Source of the DNA: Apostichopus japonicus
Lineage: Eukaryota > Echinodermata > Holothuroidea > Aspidochirotida > Stichopodidae
Direction of reading: 5' to 3'
DNA length: 64,000 nt
Assembly: GCF_037975245.1 (NCBI RefSeq)
Contig: NC_092573.1
Location: forward strand, 26,007,265 to 26,071,264
Shown here piece by piece: positions 54,388-64,000 of this stretch (positions are counted from its first letter, which is position 1; each line of letters starts with the position of its first letter). The position numbers were made by a program, and so were the translations under genes. Below the pieces are notes generated by a model. That model ran no database searches. It had not been told where the DNA came from and was given only the letters and a program-made list of their open reading frames with translations.

Positions 54388-54840
54388 GCTAGCATAAGGT
54401 TGTATATGTGATACATACTGCTTTCATTTCAATCCTAGGTTTTTAAAACTACCATCTACTTCCCTTTAAACTAAAAAAAAATCAAGTACAAAATGAAGGA
54501 TACTGAAAATTCCCAACCGTTTCCATTTTTTATTATAATTTACTTTTCTTTTATCATGTTTGCTATATCCATTCCAATTGATCTGTTTTGAGGCAAAAAT
54601 CCGGTGAAGAATTTTTGCATTCTTCCCTTGAACCTCCCTCCAGCTTAGTAAACAGTTTAAAGTCATGGATCAGTAAGTTTCCTGCTTGCCTACTCATTGA
54701 CTGTATTCTAAATTTAAGCACAAGGTTGTATATGTGATACATATTACTTTCATTGTGACCCTAGATATTTAAAACAACCATCTACTTCCCTTTAAACTGA
54801 AGGGAAGAATACGGGAAATTCCCAACAGTTTTCATATCCT
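54388..54840. repeat. Direct duplication of about 120 bp, copies 330 bp apart
   Basis: AAGGTTGTATATGTGATACATA begins both copies, near 54395 and 54722. Both share CCATCTACTTCCCTTTAAACT and AAATTCCCAAC downstream. Divergence is moderate. Confidence 0.82.
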
Positions 54841-56597
54841 GCCCACACTGCGCGCTATCGCAGTGAAGGTGTTACTTCCTGAATTCTGAACTTGTTAATT
54901 TCAGATCAACCAGTTAATGCTACATCATGCAGGGACAGTCTCTGATAATGTTGACCAAAATTTACCAAGATGAAGTTAAAATTTTGTCTGTCCTGCAAAA
55001 GAAAACAACCTTGATAAAGTATGAAATTACATAACAAAATGTTACAAAAACTTTAAATTCATCAGCAGACTGCACATACACTCAAGCATACAATGTGCAG
55101 AAACCTAACATGTCATACATTGTATTGTGTACACAGAAACAAGGTGATACGTTTATTACAAGTTTTTACCACAACATAAATGTGATCTTTGCATACTTTA
55201 ATAATTAAGGGCTTAACAATACAGACTACACAATTCACATTTACCATTACTGTACTGAACGCTTGTACACTACACATGCAGAGTCTGTTCCCAAAGTGTT
55301 CAGTTTAAACTGTACAACATGAACATCACATAATGAACCACAGTGCTATTAGCAAGCCCTGGATTACGTTAATTGCAACAACACATACCAAGGAACAACT
55401 TGTGACACATATGATGCTAGGTTTGGCTGTATAGAAAACTGACTTGGTATAAGAGAGCCACAATGGCAATATGGAAATCTAGAACATATATGCTAATTCT
55501 CTAGTACATACACACCTACACAGTTATAATCATCTGTAACAAATTTTATTATGTATTGAACAACTCTTGATACTGTGTTGGTCTTTTAGACTAGTAAACA
55601 GGCAGAGCTACCAGAAAGAATATCATAAATTACATTTTCAAAGTTTGAAAGTTCTAAATACCACTATACTCTTAATAGTTAATACTATTGAACCTTAACT
55701 AAAGGCTTAAATGTTACAATTGATGTAATGAAATGGAATTGCACTTTGAACTCATTTACTAATAGAATAAATCGACACTGCTTTAGCATGTCACCAGACA
55801 CTTAACTACTTCACATATATACTGTACCTTATATCAAATCATATTGAGCTTTCAGTTACTTGACAAAAGATAGCTCATGTGTGTATCAACCTACATGGAC
55901 ACAGTAACATGAAACCAACGTATTAATGTAGTATAATACCATTACACCGACTATTATAAATGTCAAAAGATGTCTGTCACAGTCAGTGGTACCTCAGCTG
56001 TCAGGAAAAAAGATGGGAAAGAAAAACATATTCGCTGGTTCAGCTTTTAATTCAAGTACTAGGGTACATGTTCTAAGTAATATCAAGATAATTATCAGAA
56101 TGGTGATGAGTATGGCAGATTTCTCTACTCAAAAAGTTTCAATTTATCTCTCATGCTACAAATTCATGCTACATGTGGAACCACATCAAGACTACTGCAT
56201 ACTTCTGGAAAGTTTTACCTTAACCAATGTAATCACTCCATACAATGTGGTGCATAATATATGTAGAAACAATGCACAGGCACACATTATATAATTGAGC
56301 TGGCAATGATAATATAATTTTCAATGGACCTTTGCAAAAGAGAAACTCTGGTATCCATCTTCAACAATTCCATAGATCTGTTGAAATGAATTTGTTGACT
56401 GAGCCCTCAGTTCAATGTCTGACAGCAGCGGTTTTTGTGCATGAGTCAATCTTTGGCAAAAACTTGACCACTTCCTCAGGTCTCCAATTGTCCTTGAAGC
56501 AGAGACATTCCAGAGAAATGTAGCGGCAAGAAATCTGGAAAAGGCCACCATTAAGTAGCTAACAACGCATGTCTGATGTCTGTTTTCAGTCGTCACT

Positions 56598-56717
56598 TTA
56601 TTTGGTGAATAGCCTCAAAGTTGCCATTCCTCCAAGAAACAGCCCCGTTACCAACAGTGAATTAAAGACTGCCTTGTCCCTCCAGTCATTGGCTTTGAAC
56701 TTGTCACAGAAATCCAA
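56598..56717 (-). CDS. Bcl-2 family gene, exon 2 (BH2 end and membrane anchor)
   Basis: 39 codons plus TAA, starting LDFCDKFKANDWRDK and ending in the hydrophobic anchor and RLFTK. It follows a CTTTTTGCAG acceptor. An AATAAA overlaps the stop codon, but this is too close to act as the main polyadenylation signal. Confidence 0.93.
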   Translation of the reverse strand: MDFCDKFKANDWRDKAVFNSLLVTGLFLGGMATLRLFTK

Positions 56718-57909
56718 CTGCAAAAAGAAATAAAGAAACTCACTATCTTAAAAGCAGATACCTTCACACTTAAAACTGGACCTAGCACCCGCTAACTTAG
56801 TAACTTCACAAGGCCTAGGTAGTACTGTTTACTGATTTGCACTAAAAACCTGTCACAAAACTTAATCATTTTATGACCTGAAGCTACTCCATTAGTAATT
56901 CACACAAAATTTATATAAAATAACTAGTTTTATGCTTGAATAACATTCAAGACACAAAGTACCTTTTGTCAGCAAAGGATATAAGTCAATGACCGTATCA
57001 GTTATGACGATGCTTTACTAATTGAGTGTACTCATGACAGTAAATACTTTGCAATTTTCTCTTTAGTAACACCATTTAATTGGTGGAGACCTATCCTTTC
57101 ATTGTATTTGTAGCTAACCCAAATGAAGAATATTTGTTCAAACAAGTTAATAGCTGCTCTCCTGTACACAAATGACCAGCATGAAAACACTACAATAACT
57201 TTTACTAGTGTAGCCTTAGTCGCCTTATCAAATCAGGTTTGACCAGCCCTCACTGATCAATATATAAAGGCATCAATGAAACAAGTTGTGAATTTTAAAT
57301 AAAGCTTACCCATCCGCCCTGTTCTTTGATCCACATAGTCAAATTGTTTGCAACATAATCTCCAGAATAATTAACCAAATTTTCAATACAAGAACTGTCT
57401 CTGTTTTGCTTTTGACAGTATTTCGCGAGTCTTGATGCGAAAACGTAAACCATTACCACCCTACCCCAACTACACGGTCCTTCTGCAAACATGGCATCCA
57501 AACTTGCGTTAAATGCTCGCCTTCCGTCTTTATTGGGATCATATTTTAACTGGTTTATGATTCCGTTCAAAGAAATGTTGTACTTTTCTTCAATTTCGTC
57601 CCCTACTCTACGAAGAGTTTCTGCAAACAGAGAAGTAGGTCTCGTATTAGAAAATCCAACTTTATAATGAACGAAATCTCTCCCAAGCGAGCGTGCTTCG
57701 TTAGCAATGTCAAATTCCACGGAGTCTTTTGCCATGTTTAAATGAGAGAGCAGTGGTGTTGTAGCACTATCAGTTGTACTATCGTTACCATTGATACTGT
57801 CAGCACGACGGGTCGACATCGGTGATGACTTTGGTTCCGTCTTGTAGTTTTTCCTCAACTCCTTCCCAATTTCTTTCCCTAACTTAATGTTTTCAACACT
57901 TCCCGCCAT
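56598..57909 (-). CDS. Bcl-2 family apoptosis regulator, two exons, complete, membrane-anchored
   Basis: Spliced CDS join(56598-56717, 57310-57909) on the minus strand; 720 nt, 239 aa. The donor is GTAAGC after GGATGG and the acceptor CAG, phase 0. Seen: a Ser/Thr/Pro-rich N-terminal region (about 23-52); a BH4-like helix (65-82, EARSLGRDFVHYK); BH3 (97-108, ETLRRVGDEIEE with the Leu99...Gly103-Asp104 core); BH1 around SWGRVV (147-152); BH2 MWIKEQGGW (192-200); and a C-terminal hydrophobic anchor (about 216-237, AVFNSLLVTGLFLGGMATLR). The fold controls mitochondrial outer-membrane permeability. LRRVGD and SSCIENL recall MCL1, whereas LGRDFVHYK and the WGRVV...LAKYC spacing recall BOK. I therefore do not decide between pro-survival and pro-death. 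Family membership is secure. Confidence 0.95.
57310..57909 (-). CDS. Bcl-2 family gene, exon 1 (BH4-like, BH3, BH1, BH2)
   Basis: 200 codons from the ATG at 57909 to the BH2 tryptophan. Splitting right after the BH2 GGW motif is the usual intron position in Bcl-2 family genes, which supports the model. Confidence 0.95.
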
Positions 57910-58978
57910 GTTATGTTGCTTTCTCTTGTCGAAGTGCTGCCGAAATTACAAGAATGTAGAAAATAACTATGGGACTAGCGGGTGTGTGTTGCAAGCGACT
58001 ACAGCCAAACAGTCAAAGGACGCTACACTGACTATACAAAGCTGATATTTGCGAGCAAAGCTGATCGATGTTTTGCACACGGATGTAATCTACCACATAG
58101 TATGCCTAATGCGCATGTGTAGTGATGTCACATTTTCCCAGAAAAAAAATTAACTTTGGAAATGACATAAACTGCAGGAATAAATGAAGAACAACATATC
58201 AATTTAAGTTTTTTAACTAAAAAATATGACAAAACACTAATATATTGATGAATAATGCAATAAATTAATATTTACTATATTACATTAAGGTGACGCAAAT
58301 AAAAACATTAAAATAGCTGAACGAAGTATTTCTTTTCGTGATGACAACCGTCTCTCTAGCTCTGGCTCTAGTAACGATTCGTGACGTCATGAGCGCTTGT
58401 CCAAGAAATCATACATTATTTCGCGAAAGCTTGTAGCCTATATAAGTTAACTTGTATATCCTACGTAGGTTACCAATAAAAAATCCCATAAGTAGGCTAG
58501 AAGTTGTTTCAGAAAAGTTTTATATGAAAGGCGACAGACTTTTGATCTGCATTGGTTACCATCCTTACCATAGTGAGTGTTTTTTTTCGGAAACGTTTCG
58601 ACTAACAAGCTAAACCAGTTTTTGTTAGGCCTAAGTTACGGACTAGTTAGGCCACCAATACAAACTTAAGCTAGGACTAAGTTAGTGCATACTATACGCT
58701 CTGTTACAACATAGCCAAGGCTAGATCTACTAATAGGCCTAGCCTTTATACTCGCGACGTATATCAGAATTAAGGTTAGGTTACGTTATCTCGGTACTAA
58801 AGGCAAACATATAACATAAAGCTGACGTTTGTCTTATGTAGGATAAGCATAAATCTTAACGTGTCATTAGGCACGCATAATCATGCTTTATGACTAAAAT
58901 ATTGTTAGCCTACTGTTTTTTTCATTTCATTATATATTGATCTAATCAAAAGAACAGTATAAAAACAACAAAGGCTTA
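57910..58978. promoter_or_regulatory. Upstream region of the Bcl-2 family gene with a consensus CRE
   Basis: Probable promoter-side region. A perfect palindromic cAMP-response element TGACGTCA lies at 58382-58389, about 470 bp upstream of the start codon. Transcription start sites are not determinable from sequence. The same region could serve the plus-strand gene farther right. Confidence 0.35.
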
Positions 58979-59459
58979 CCAGTCAAAACGTCCCTTTACC
59001 AAAACGTCCCCGTACCAAAACGTCCCCGCTTTTGGTCAAAACGTCCCCGTTGGTCAAAACGTCCCCGTCTATCACATTCATTCAGAGTTGTGAATATATA
59101 TTAATTTTAAGTTACAATTTGGCTAAGTTATCGGCATGCAAGTTGGATTACAGGCGCTAAATAAATCATGAAGGACTACAATGTTTAATTATATTTGGTA
59201 TGAAAACAAAAAATATTATACAAGAGGAATTACTGTAAAAACGAATTTGGATGCGTTTACTATACAATATATACTGTATGTATATCTATATAGGGAAATT
59301 TTTCCACAAAACATCCACACTTGCATTCCAACTGATTATGAAAGCGGGGATTTTTTGACTCACAGGGACGATTTGACTGCGGGGACGTTTTGGTAAAAAG
59401 CGGGGACGTTTTGGTCTTAAAAAAGCGGGGACGTTTTTGTAAAGGGACGTTTTGACTGG
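58979..59459. mobile_element. 481-bp inverted-repeat element (MITE) with repeated subterminal motifs
   Basis: The left end CCAGTCAAAACGTCCCTTTA and the right end AAAGGGACGTTTTGACTGG are inverted copies. Inside each end the word AAAACGTCCCCG, or its complement CGGGGACGTTTT, recurs in tandem: four times on the left (to about 59068) and three times plus a variant on the right (from about 59360). The middle is AT-rich and noncoding. TA flanks the left end and lies one base outside the right end, so a TA target duplication is possible but not certain. The superfamily is undetermined. Confidence 0.85.
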
Positions 59460-59464
59460 ATACC

Positions 59465-62160
59465 CAACAAAGTATGAAAACACAAAGCGGATGAGAATGT
59501 ACAAAAGGAAACCAAATTCCTGTAGCCTGGAGGCCTGTACACCCTTACAATAAGGCTTAGAACTAAAATAAATAATATTCACAAATAAAGCTAAGTATAA
59601 GAAATATAAGAATTAAAATTGACAAATTACACGTGATAAAGCTAAGAAATTTTCATATTGCACACAAATGACTGTTAGGAACCACACAAGAGCAAATTCC
59701 TAGTCTCAGGGGGCAGTTCATACCAAATCCTAGGAAAGTGTTTGTGTCACAGTACACTAGGCCTACACTATGTCAGGTGTTGTAAGTCGTAAAACCAACA
59801 GGCTACGGTAGCACTATCAGGATAGGTAACGCAAGACCACAATAACACAAACCTTCAATTGCTTTTTTTGTCAAACTCTCAGGAATAAGTGAGAAATATT
59901 CATATCATTACTACCAAACAAAATGTAACTGATACTTAGGCCTATTACCTTTTTCTGAAAGTTTGATCAACTATGTCCAGAGGTAAACAAAAACAAACAA
60001 AGTCAAACATCAAAGACTATATTTGACAACAATATGACTGAAATTTACTGATATAATGTGATTCAGTCAGTTAATAATATATCCAATATTAGCAAGTTCC
60101 TTATCACCCTGCTTACCGATAGTCAGAAGTTTGAAAATCACAATTTGTAAAAATGTTGAATTTCTTGCCGCACATAGGAATAATTCAGTAATGAGCATCA
60201 GAAATTTAGTTGGCGATGTCAAGTTTTGGTTCGCTTTACCTATCCAGCTACTGTAAGCTAGAAGCCTATTGGAAAAGTCAGTATTTAAGTAGACCTAGTC
60301 TATGTCACATCCAAAAGTTGTGTTTAAACATTCTATGTAGCCTAGGTTATTGATAGGAATTTGTTCAGGTTTCTATTTGTTCCCTCCAAAGCAAGATCGC
60401 GCCCATTGTTGATGACGATAAAGCAGCATTTTGCGTTTGGTTGCCGTTTTTTATTTTTTTAAAATATTTTTCGACTTTTATGCAACCATTTGAAGTAAGA
60501 TTTAAATAGATAAGCTAGTTATGTATGTCATTATGGCATAGTGGAGTCAGTGAGGTTGAGAAAAATCATAGAAAAGGACGCAAAATGCTGCTTTAACATC
60601 AACTTTGAGAAAACCATATAGGGCCCCTTGTGGGATCCAGTGGCGAAGCGCCTGGTGAGTATCTAGGGGGTGAAGTCTGCAGAAGCTCTGTGATCTTAGC
60701 GCTTTTGGAAGCAGGCAAACCACTTGAAAATCACACTAATTTTTCCGAGCACTATTTTACAAATTTTCAATATTTTGCAATAACCTATTCATGACTGTTA
60801 GTATAAGGCTCAGGCGTCGACAGAAATAAAATTCTGTAACATTAGGGGTCCTGTAGTACTAGGCATATCAGGCATCTAAAAACACGGTCGCAAACTGCCA
60901 TTGATGAGTAGAATATTCGCTTTTGAGAATAGAAAATGCTCTAGTTGGTTGGTCAACCCCAATATTAGCAAGGCTATTGCTACAAACATTTCACAGAATA
61001 ATGAAAGAAGTACCTTGGTGAACTTGAAGCAAGTTTAAGATGTTAACTGTTTTTTAACAATGACCAATGAACCTAATTCTATCTTACTGTTGCTAGCATA
61101 TGGCACAGTGAAGCCTAACCAACTCGGCAGTTCCATGCTTTGTCAGCGAAACGTTTTTACCAAAATGAAAGATGATCGTGTATTGTTGATTTGATTGTCT
61201 GTTGATCAGTTTTTGCTGTATGTTTTAAATGGAGGGAGTGCTCCATGAAGTTTGGGAACAACCTTCCGCACAAGAAATATTCCCGCATGTATTAATGCAC
61301 ATGCAGATAGAGAACCATTTTACACTTCCAATTGAGATTAGCCATCGATCTTTTCAAGAATGTGTGTACGTGTTATCAGGTTCTAATCAAGTCCAGTAGA
61401 TCCAATTGGATCTTATTTAGCCTTGTCATAAAAACACTACAAGAGCACAAGACTTCTAAAATTTGAAGTCACCTCATGGGTATCTGTTATAAAAAGGTTC
61501 TCTTGGGAAGGGTGTGAATGCCCACTGGCTGTCTGTTCCCTTCCAACTTCCAAAGTTTCCTAGCCTTTGATTAAGACACATAAGAACTACAGTGGCATAG
61601 ATGTTAAAGACGATAAGGTCTACACTTGCATGGGATACATTTGAAATCAATAACCTGATCAAATTCAACAAAGCTGTGTAGACAAGAATGATCTTGAACA
61701 TTTTATATTTTAAGGTTTTAGAACATGTTGGTCTCAATCCAAGTCTTCAAGACCTAACAGTCTGAATCTGAAGCCTTCACGATTCAGTCCAAGTTCTGGT
61801 TCTGCTAATTCAAGTCAGTCAAGTCCTTGCAAAACCGACTCAAGTCGCAATTCATGCGGACCTCGAGTACTACAAAGCTGCTTGTAACTTTATGGAAAAA
61901 ATATATAATATTGGAAAAAGATATTATCCAAGAAATCACTGCCTTCAATAATCAGATATGAATTCAGTTTTGTGTGATTCACTTTATTGTTTCATTGGCT
62001 TGTGATTAACCTATATCTCTCTGTCTTCTTGCAGCATTAATTATCAAATCATAAACTATTCTAGTGTTATTGATTCTTATGGAAAGCCTCAGTGAAAAAT
62101 TGATATGAACATTTATGGCATTAACGCTAATGTGAGTTTACTTCATGTGTCTTTAATGAC
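59465..62160. other. No exon recognised; probable upstream or intronic region of the 62.4-kb gene
   Basis: AT-rich, without a convincing ORF. A strong GTGAGT donor follows GCGCCTG at about 60654, but its upstream sequence has a CAGTGGCGAAGCGCC word of repeat type also seen near 51.05 kb. I do not call an exon there. Confidence 0.4.
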
Positions 62161-62164
62161 AGTT

Positions 62165-62370
62165 TATGTATTGTAGACAGTGTTAACTAGTCTGCATCTA
62201 TGACAAGTTGTGTACTGTAGACAGTGTTAACTAGTCTGCTTTTATGACAGGCTGTGTATTGTAGACTGTTTGCAAGTCTGCATTTATGACGGGCTGTGTA
62301 TTGTAGACTGTTTGCAAGTCTGCATTTATGACGGGTTGTGTATCCGAGACAGTGTTCACAAGTCTACATT
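62165..62370. repeat. 42-44-bp tandem repeat, about 5 copies
   Basis: Units begin near 62173, 62217, 62261, 62303 and 62345. They share a GTAGACAGTGTT or GTAGACTGTTTGCAAG start and a TCTGCATTTATGAC core. The array ends about 40 bp before the splice acceptor of the next exon and supplies the spurious N-terminal extension of its frame. Confidence 0.9.
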
Positions 62371-62428
62371 TCTCATACAGCCAATTATCATTTGTTTTTT
62401 GTTTTCACACAGGTTGTACAAAACTGAA

Positions 62429-62779
62429 ATGACAGGAACAAGCTCCACCCACACGAATTCTTCCGAGGGCCGTGTGCCAGCTGATGGTGACAGGGTCCAT
62501 CAAAGTGGAAATATGCAGGCGATAGTAATGCAGAGATTAGGCAATCCCAGAGAATCCCCAGGTGTCATTTGTCCAGTGAGAAGGGTATACCTAGAGGATG
62601 CAGGCCTTGCCATGAGGGTCATTGCAGATGAATATGCTTGGTGCTACAGTGAGCAATACACCCAGGCACTGCTATGTGGTGGTGAACTTAGACAAGTAGC
62701 CGATTGTTTCCAAAGAGAATATTATAACAGACATATAAAAGAAACACAAACAATTGTGCAAAGACGAGGTCAATGGTAG
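62429..62779 (+). CDS. Candidate BH3-only protein with C-terminal LC8-binding motif, 116 aa
   Basis: The ATG at 62429 sits 16 bases inside an exon that starts at 62413 after a pyrimidine-rich TTGTTTTCACACAG acceptor. The frame runs 116 codons to TAG. Seen: a polar Ser/Thr-rich N-terminus; BH3-like motif 1 (residues 58-73, core MRVIADEY with Asp67); BH3-like motif 2 (83-100, core ELRQVADCFQREYY with Asp92); and KETQT (104-108), which fits the dynein light chain LC8 consensus. Known: Bim and Bmf pair a BH3 with an LC8 motif (DKSTQT or DKATQT), but with the LC8 motif first. Bim's BH3 core ELRRIGDEFNAYY resembles motif 2. Inferred: an LC8-tethered pro-apoptotic BH3-only protein. There is no C-terminal membrane segment. 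Upstream exons, coding or not, are unknown. That a gene exists here is likely; the function is moderate. Confidence 0.55.
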   Translation: MTGTSSTHTNSSEGRVPADGDRVHQSGNMQAIVMQRLGNPRESPGVICPVRRVYLEDAGLAMRVIADEYAWCYSEQYTQALLCGGELRQVADCFQREYYNRHIKETQTIVQRRGQW

Positions 62780-64000
62780 ATTGTCTGGTAACAGACTATG
62801 CAAGCCATGGTAGTGGCTGGATGAATCAACGTTGGTCGGTCGTAGCTACGTTAAGCTTCAACTTACAGAGCAACTTAATCTGAGTTTAAGGCATTAAAAT
62901 TTCTCAGGATATTTTACCTGTATGAGGATGTATGGACATAATTGTTAAATAAGATTAAATTCAGGCAGTAAAATTTATGTGCAACCAGGTATAAGAATTC
63001 ATTGGTATGTTTTTTTTTTTTATTCAAATTGAAACCTTATTAAGTCAAGTGTCAGCACAGTGAAGTGACAAATGATGGATTATTGTTGTCAGTGTGAAAC
63101 TGCACCTGTCTTATATGTTTCACTTTTGTTAAAATATGTGGCAACTTTTCCATTCAACTCAATTTTTATTTTTTTCCCAACTGACATGTAGAAATACAAT
63201 AAACATAACAGATAGCAATAGGTACAAATCTTCAGCTTTATTGTGCCCTGTAATATTATGAGCAAGTGTTCGGCCTATTATTATACAGTATCATACGATA
63301 TCATTCATGTTGCTAGTTTCAGTATTACCTTGTATGGAGGAAGTAGTATATGAAAAACTAGTTGTTTTTTTTTGAGTACACCATTAACTGTATTCCATGT
63401 ACTCTTAAAAGTCATATTTGCAAGCATTAAATTTACTGTAAAAATCATTTCTCTTAGAAATTCATATAATCTGGTTGATTTTATTTCTCTACTTAATGTA
63501 AAAAGACATATTCTCAGGGAATGGTTGTTAAATGTTATCACACTATAGATTATTTTTCTTCTTGATATATACTAGGATAGCATTGGTGATCCAAGGATGT
63601 CTTTTTCGATGTCTCTTTGTTTTACTAATGTAACAAAAATGAAATACAACACTCGTACAATGTTTTAAAATTGTGGAGAAATGCATAATATGCCAGGTTT
63701 GGGTGATTTTCCCAATCTTGACTTGCTATATCAGAAATAAAATGATTTAATATTAGTATCTTAAACATGAAATGTACAAATTTAAAATATACTTTTATAG
63801 TGGATTATGGTGGAGGAAATAGTACTTTGACATTTTGTTTTTCAGTGGTGTGGAAACCATTTTAGTTTGAAAGCTGCATGTAGTGGGGAAGAACATGGTA
63901 TCATTGACTAGTTACAGTACAGGAGTTATAATTTAATTTACTGCAAGGGCTACAGAAAATAAGTTGGTTGGAGCAAAAGGCCAGAGAGAATGAAGATCGC
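62780..64000 (+). other. Probable 3' UTR and downstream flank of the BH3-like gene
   Basis: No ORF of note. AATAAA polyadenylation signals occur at 63198-63203 and 63736-63741, about 0.4 and 1.0 kb after the stop codon, consistent with this being the terminal exon. The minus-strand ORF at 63305-63541 has no motif. Confidence 0.45.

Larger units (their letters stand above)
48780..56590. other. Noncoding stretch; includes the 3' flank of the Bcl-2 family gene
   Basis: I see no supportable exon. Content includes a SINE at 52.2 kb, a GC-rich repeat scrap at 52.44-52.50 kb, a 120-bp duplication at 54.4/54.7 kb and a G run near 50.41 kb. The part nearest 56.6 kb is probably 3' UTR of the minus-strand gene; its open frame at 56321-56596 starts just beyond the stop codon and has no motif. 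Confidence 0.5.

Noticed and set aside
56321-56596. 91-aa minus-strand ORF immediately after the Bcl-2 family stop codon
   Set aside because: It lies in the probable 3' UTR of the upstream gene, has no motif, and no splice site would place it in a coding exon.
60640-60670. Strong GTGAGT donor considered as the first exon boundary of the BH3-like gene
   Set aside because: The upstream bases include a CAGTGGCGAAGCGCC word also present near 51.05 kb, suggesting a repeat. No transcript evidence is available.
62270-62428. N-terminal extension of the BH3-like frame to an upstream ATG
   Set aside because: That part reads through a tandem repeat and a splice acceptor, so it is intron rather than protein. 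The ATG at 62429 was preferred.

Overview
The window looks like nuclear DNA of an invertebrate deuterostome, most likely an echinoderm. It is AT-rich, with intron-split genes far apart, many long (TA)n tracts, minisatellites, G/C homopolymer runs, short inverted-repeat DNA transposons and decayed LTR retrotransposons. The species call is inference; nothing in the sequence fixes it.

Layout. (1) 6.2-21.4 kb, minus strand: a complete five-exon Ras-family GTPase gene of the Rit/Ric type (214 aa, no CAAX box), with a 10.6-kb first intron. The 1-6.2 kb stretch is its downstream flank and holds repeats only. (2) 21.6-44.4 kb: a gene desert. It contains a 13-bp minisatellite, a decayed Ty3/gypsy pol fragment whose protease was split by a 656-bp hAT-type MITE (8-bp target duplication still perfect), a 23-bp-arm hairpin, several tandem repeats, (TA)n blocks and a second hAT-type MITE. 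(3) 44.4-49 kb: two weak candidate gene starts that share a diverged block, and a dead copia gag fragment. (4) 49-56 kb: noncoding, with a tRNA-derived SINE and a 120-bp duplication. (5) 56.6-57.9 kb, minus strand: a complete two-exon Bcl-2 family gene (239 aa) with BH3, BH1, BH2 and a C-terminal membrane anchor, mixing MCL1-like and BOK-like features. (6) 58.98-59.46 kb: a 481-bp inverted-repeat element with repeated subterminal motifs. (7) 62.43-62.78 kb, plus strand: a 116-aa reading frame behind a good splice acceptor, carrying two BH3-like motifs and a C-terminal KETQT motif of the kind bound by dynein light chain LC8. Bim and Bmf combine the same two modules in the opposite order.

The most interesting point is region 5-7. 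A multidomain Bcl-2 protein lies head-to-head, about 4.5 kb away, with a candidate BH3-only, LC8-binding protein. If both are real and co-expressed, this would be a small apoptosis-regulator cluster. The Rit/Ric gene and the Bcl-2 family gene are secure. The BH3-only reading is inference from short motifs.
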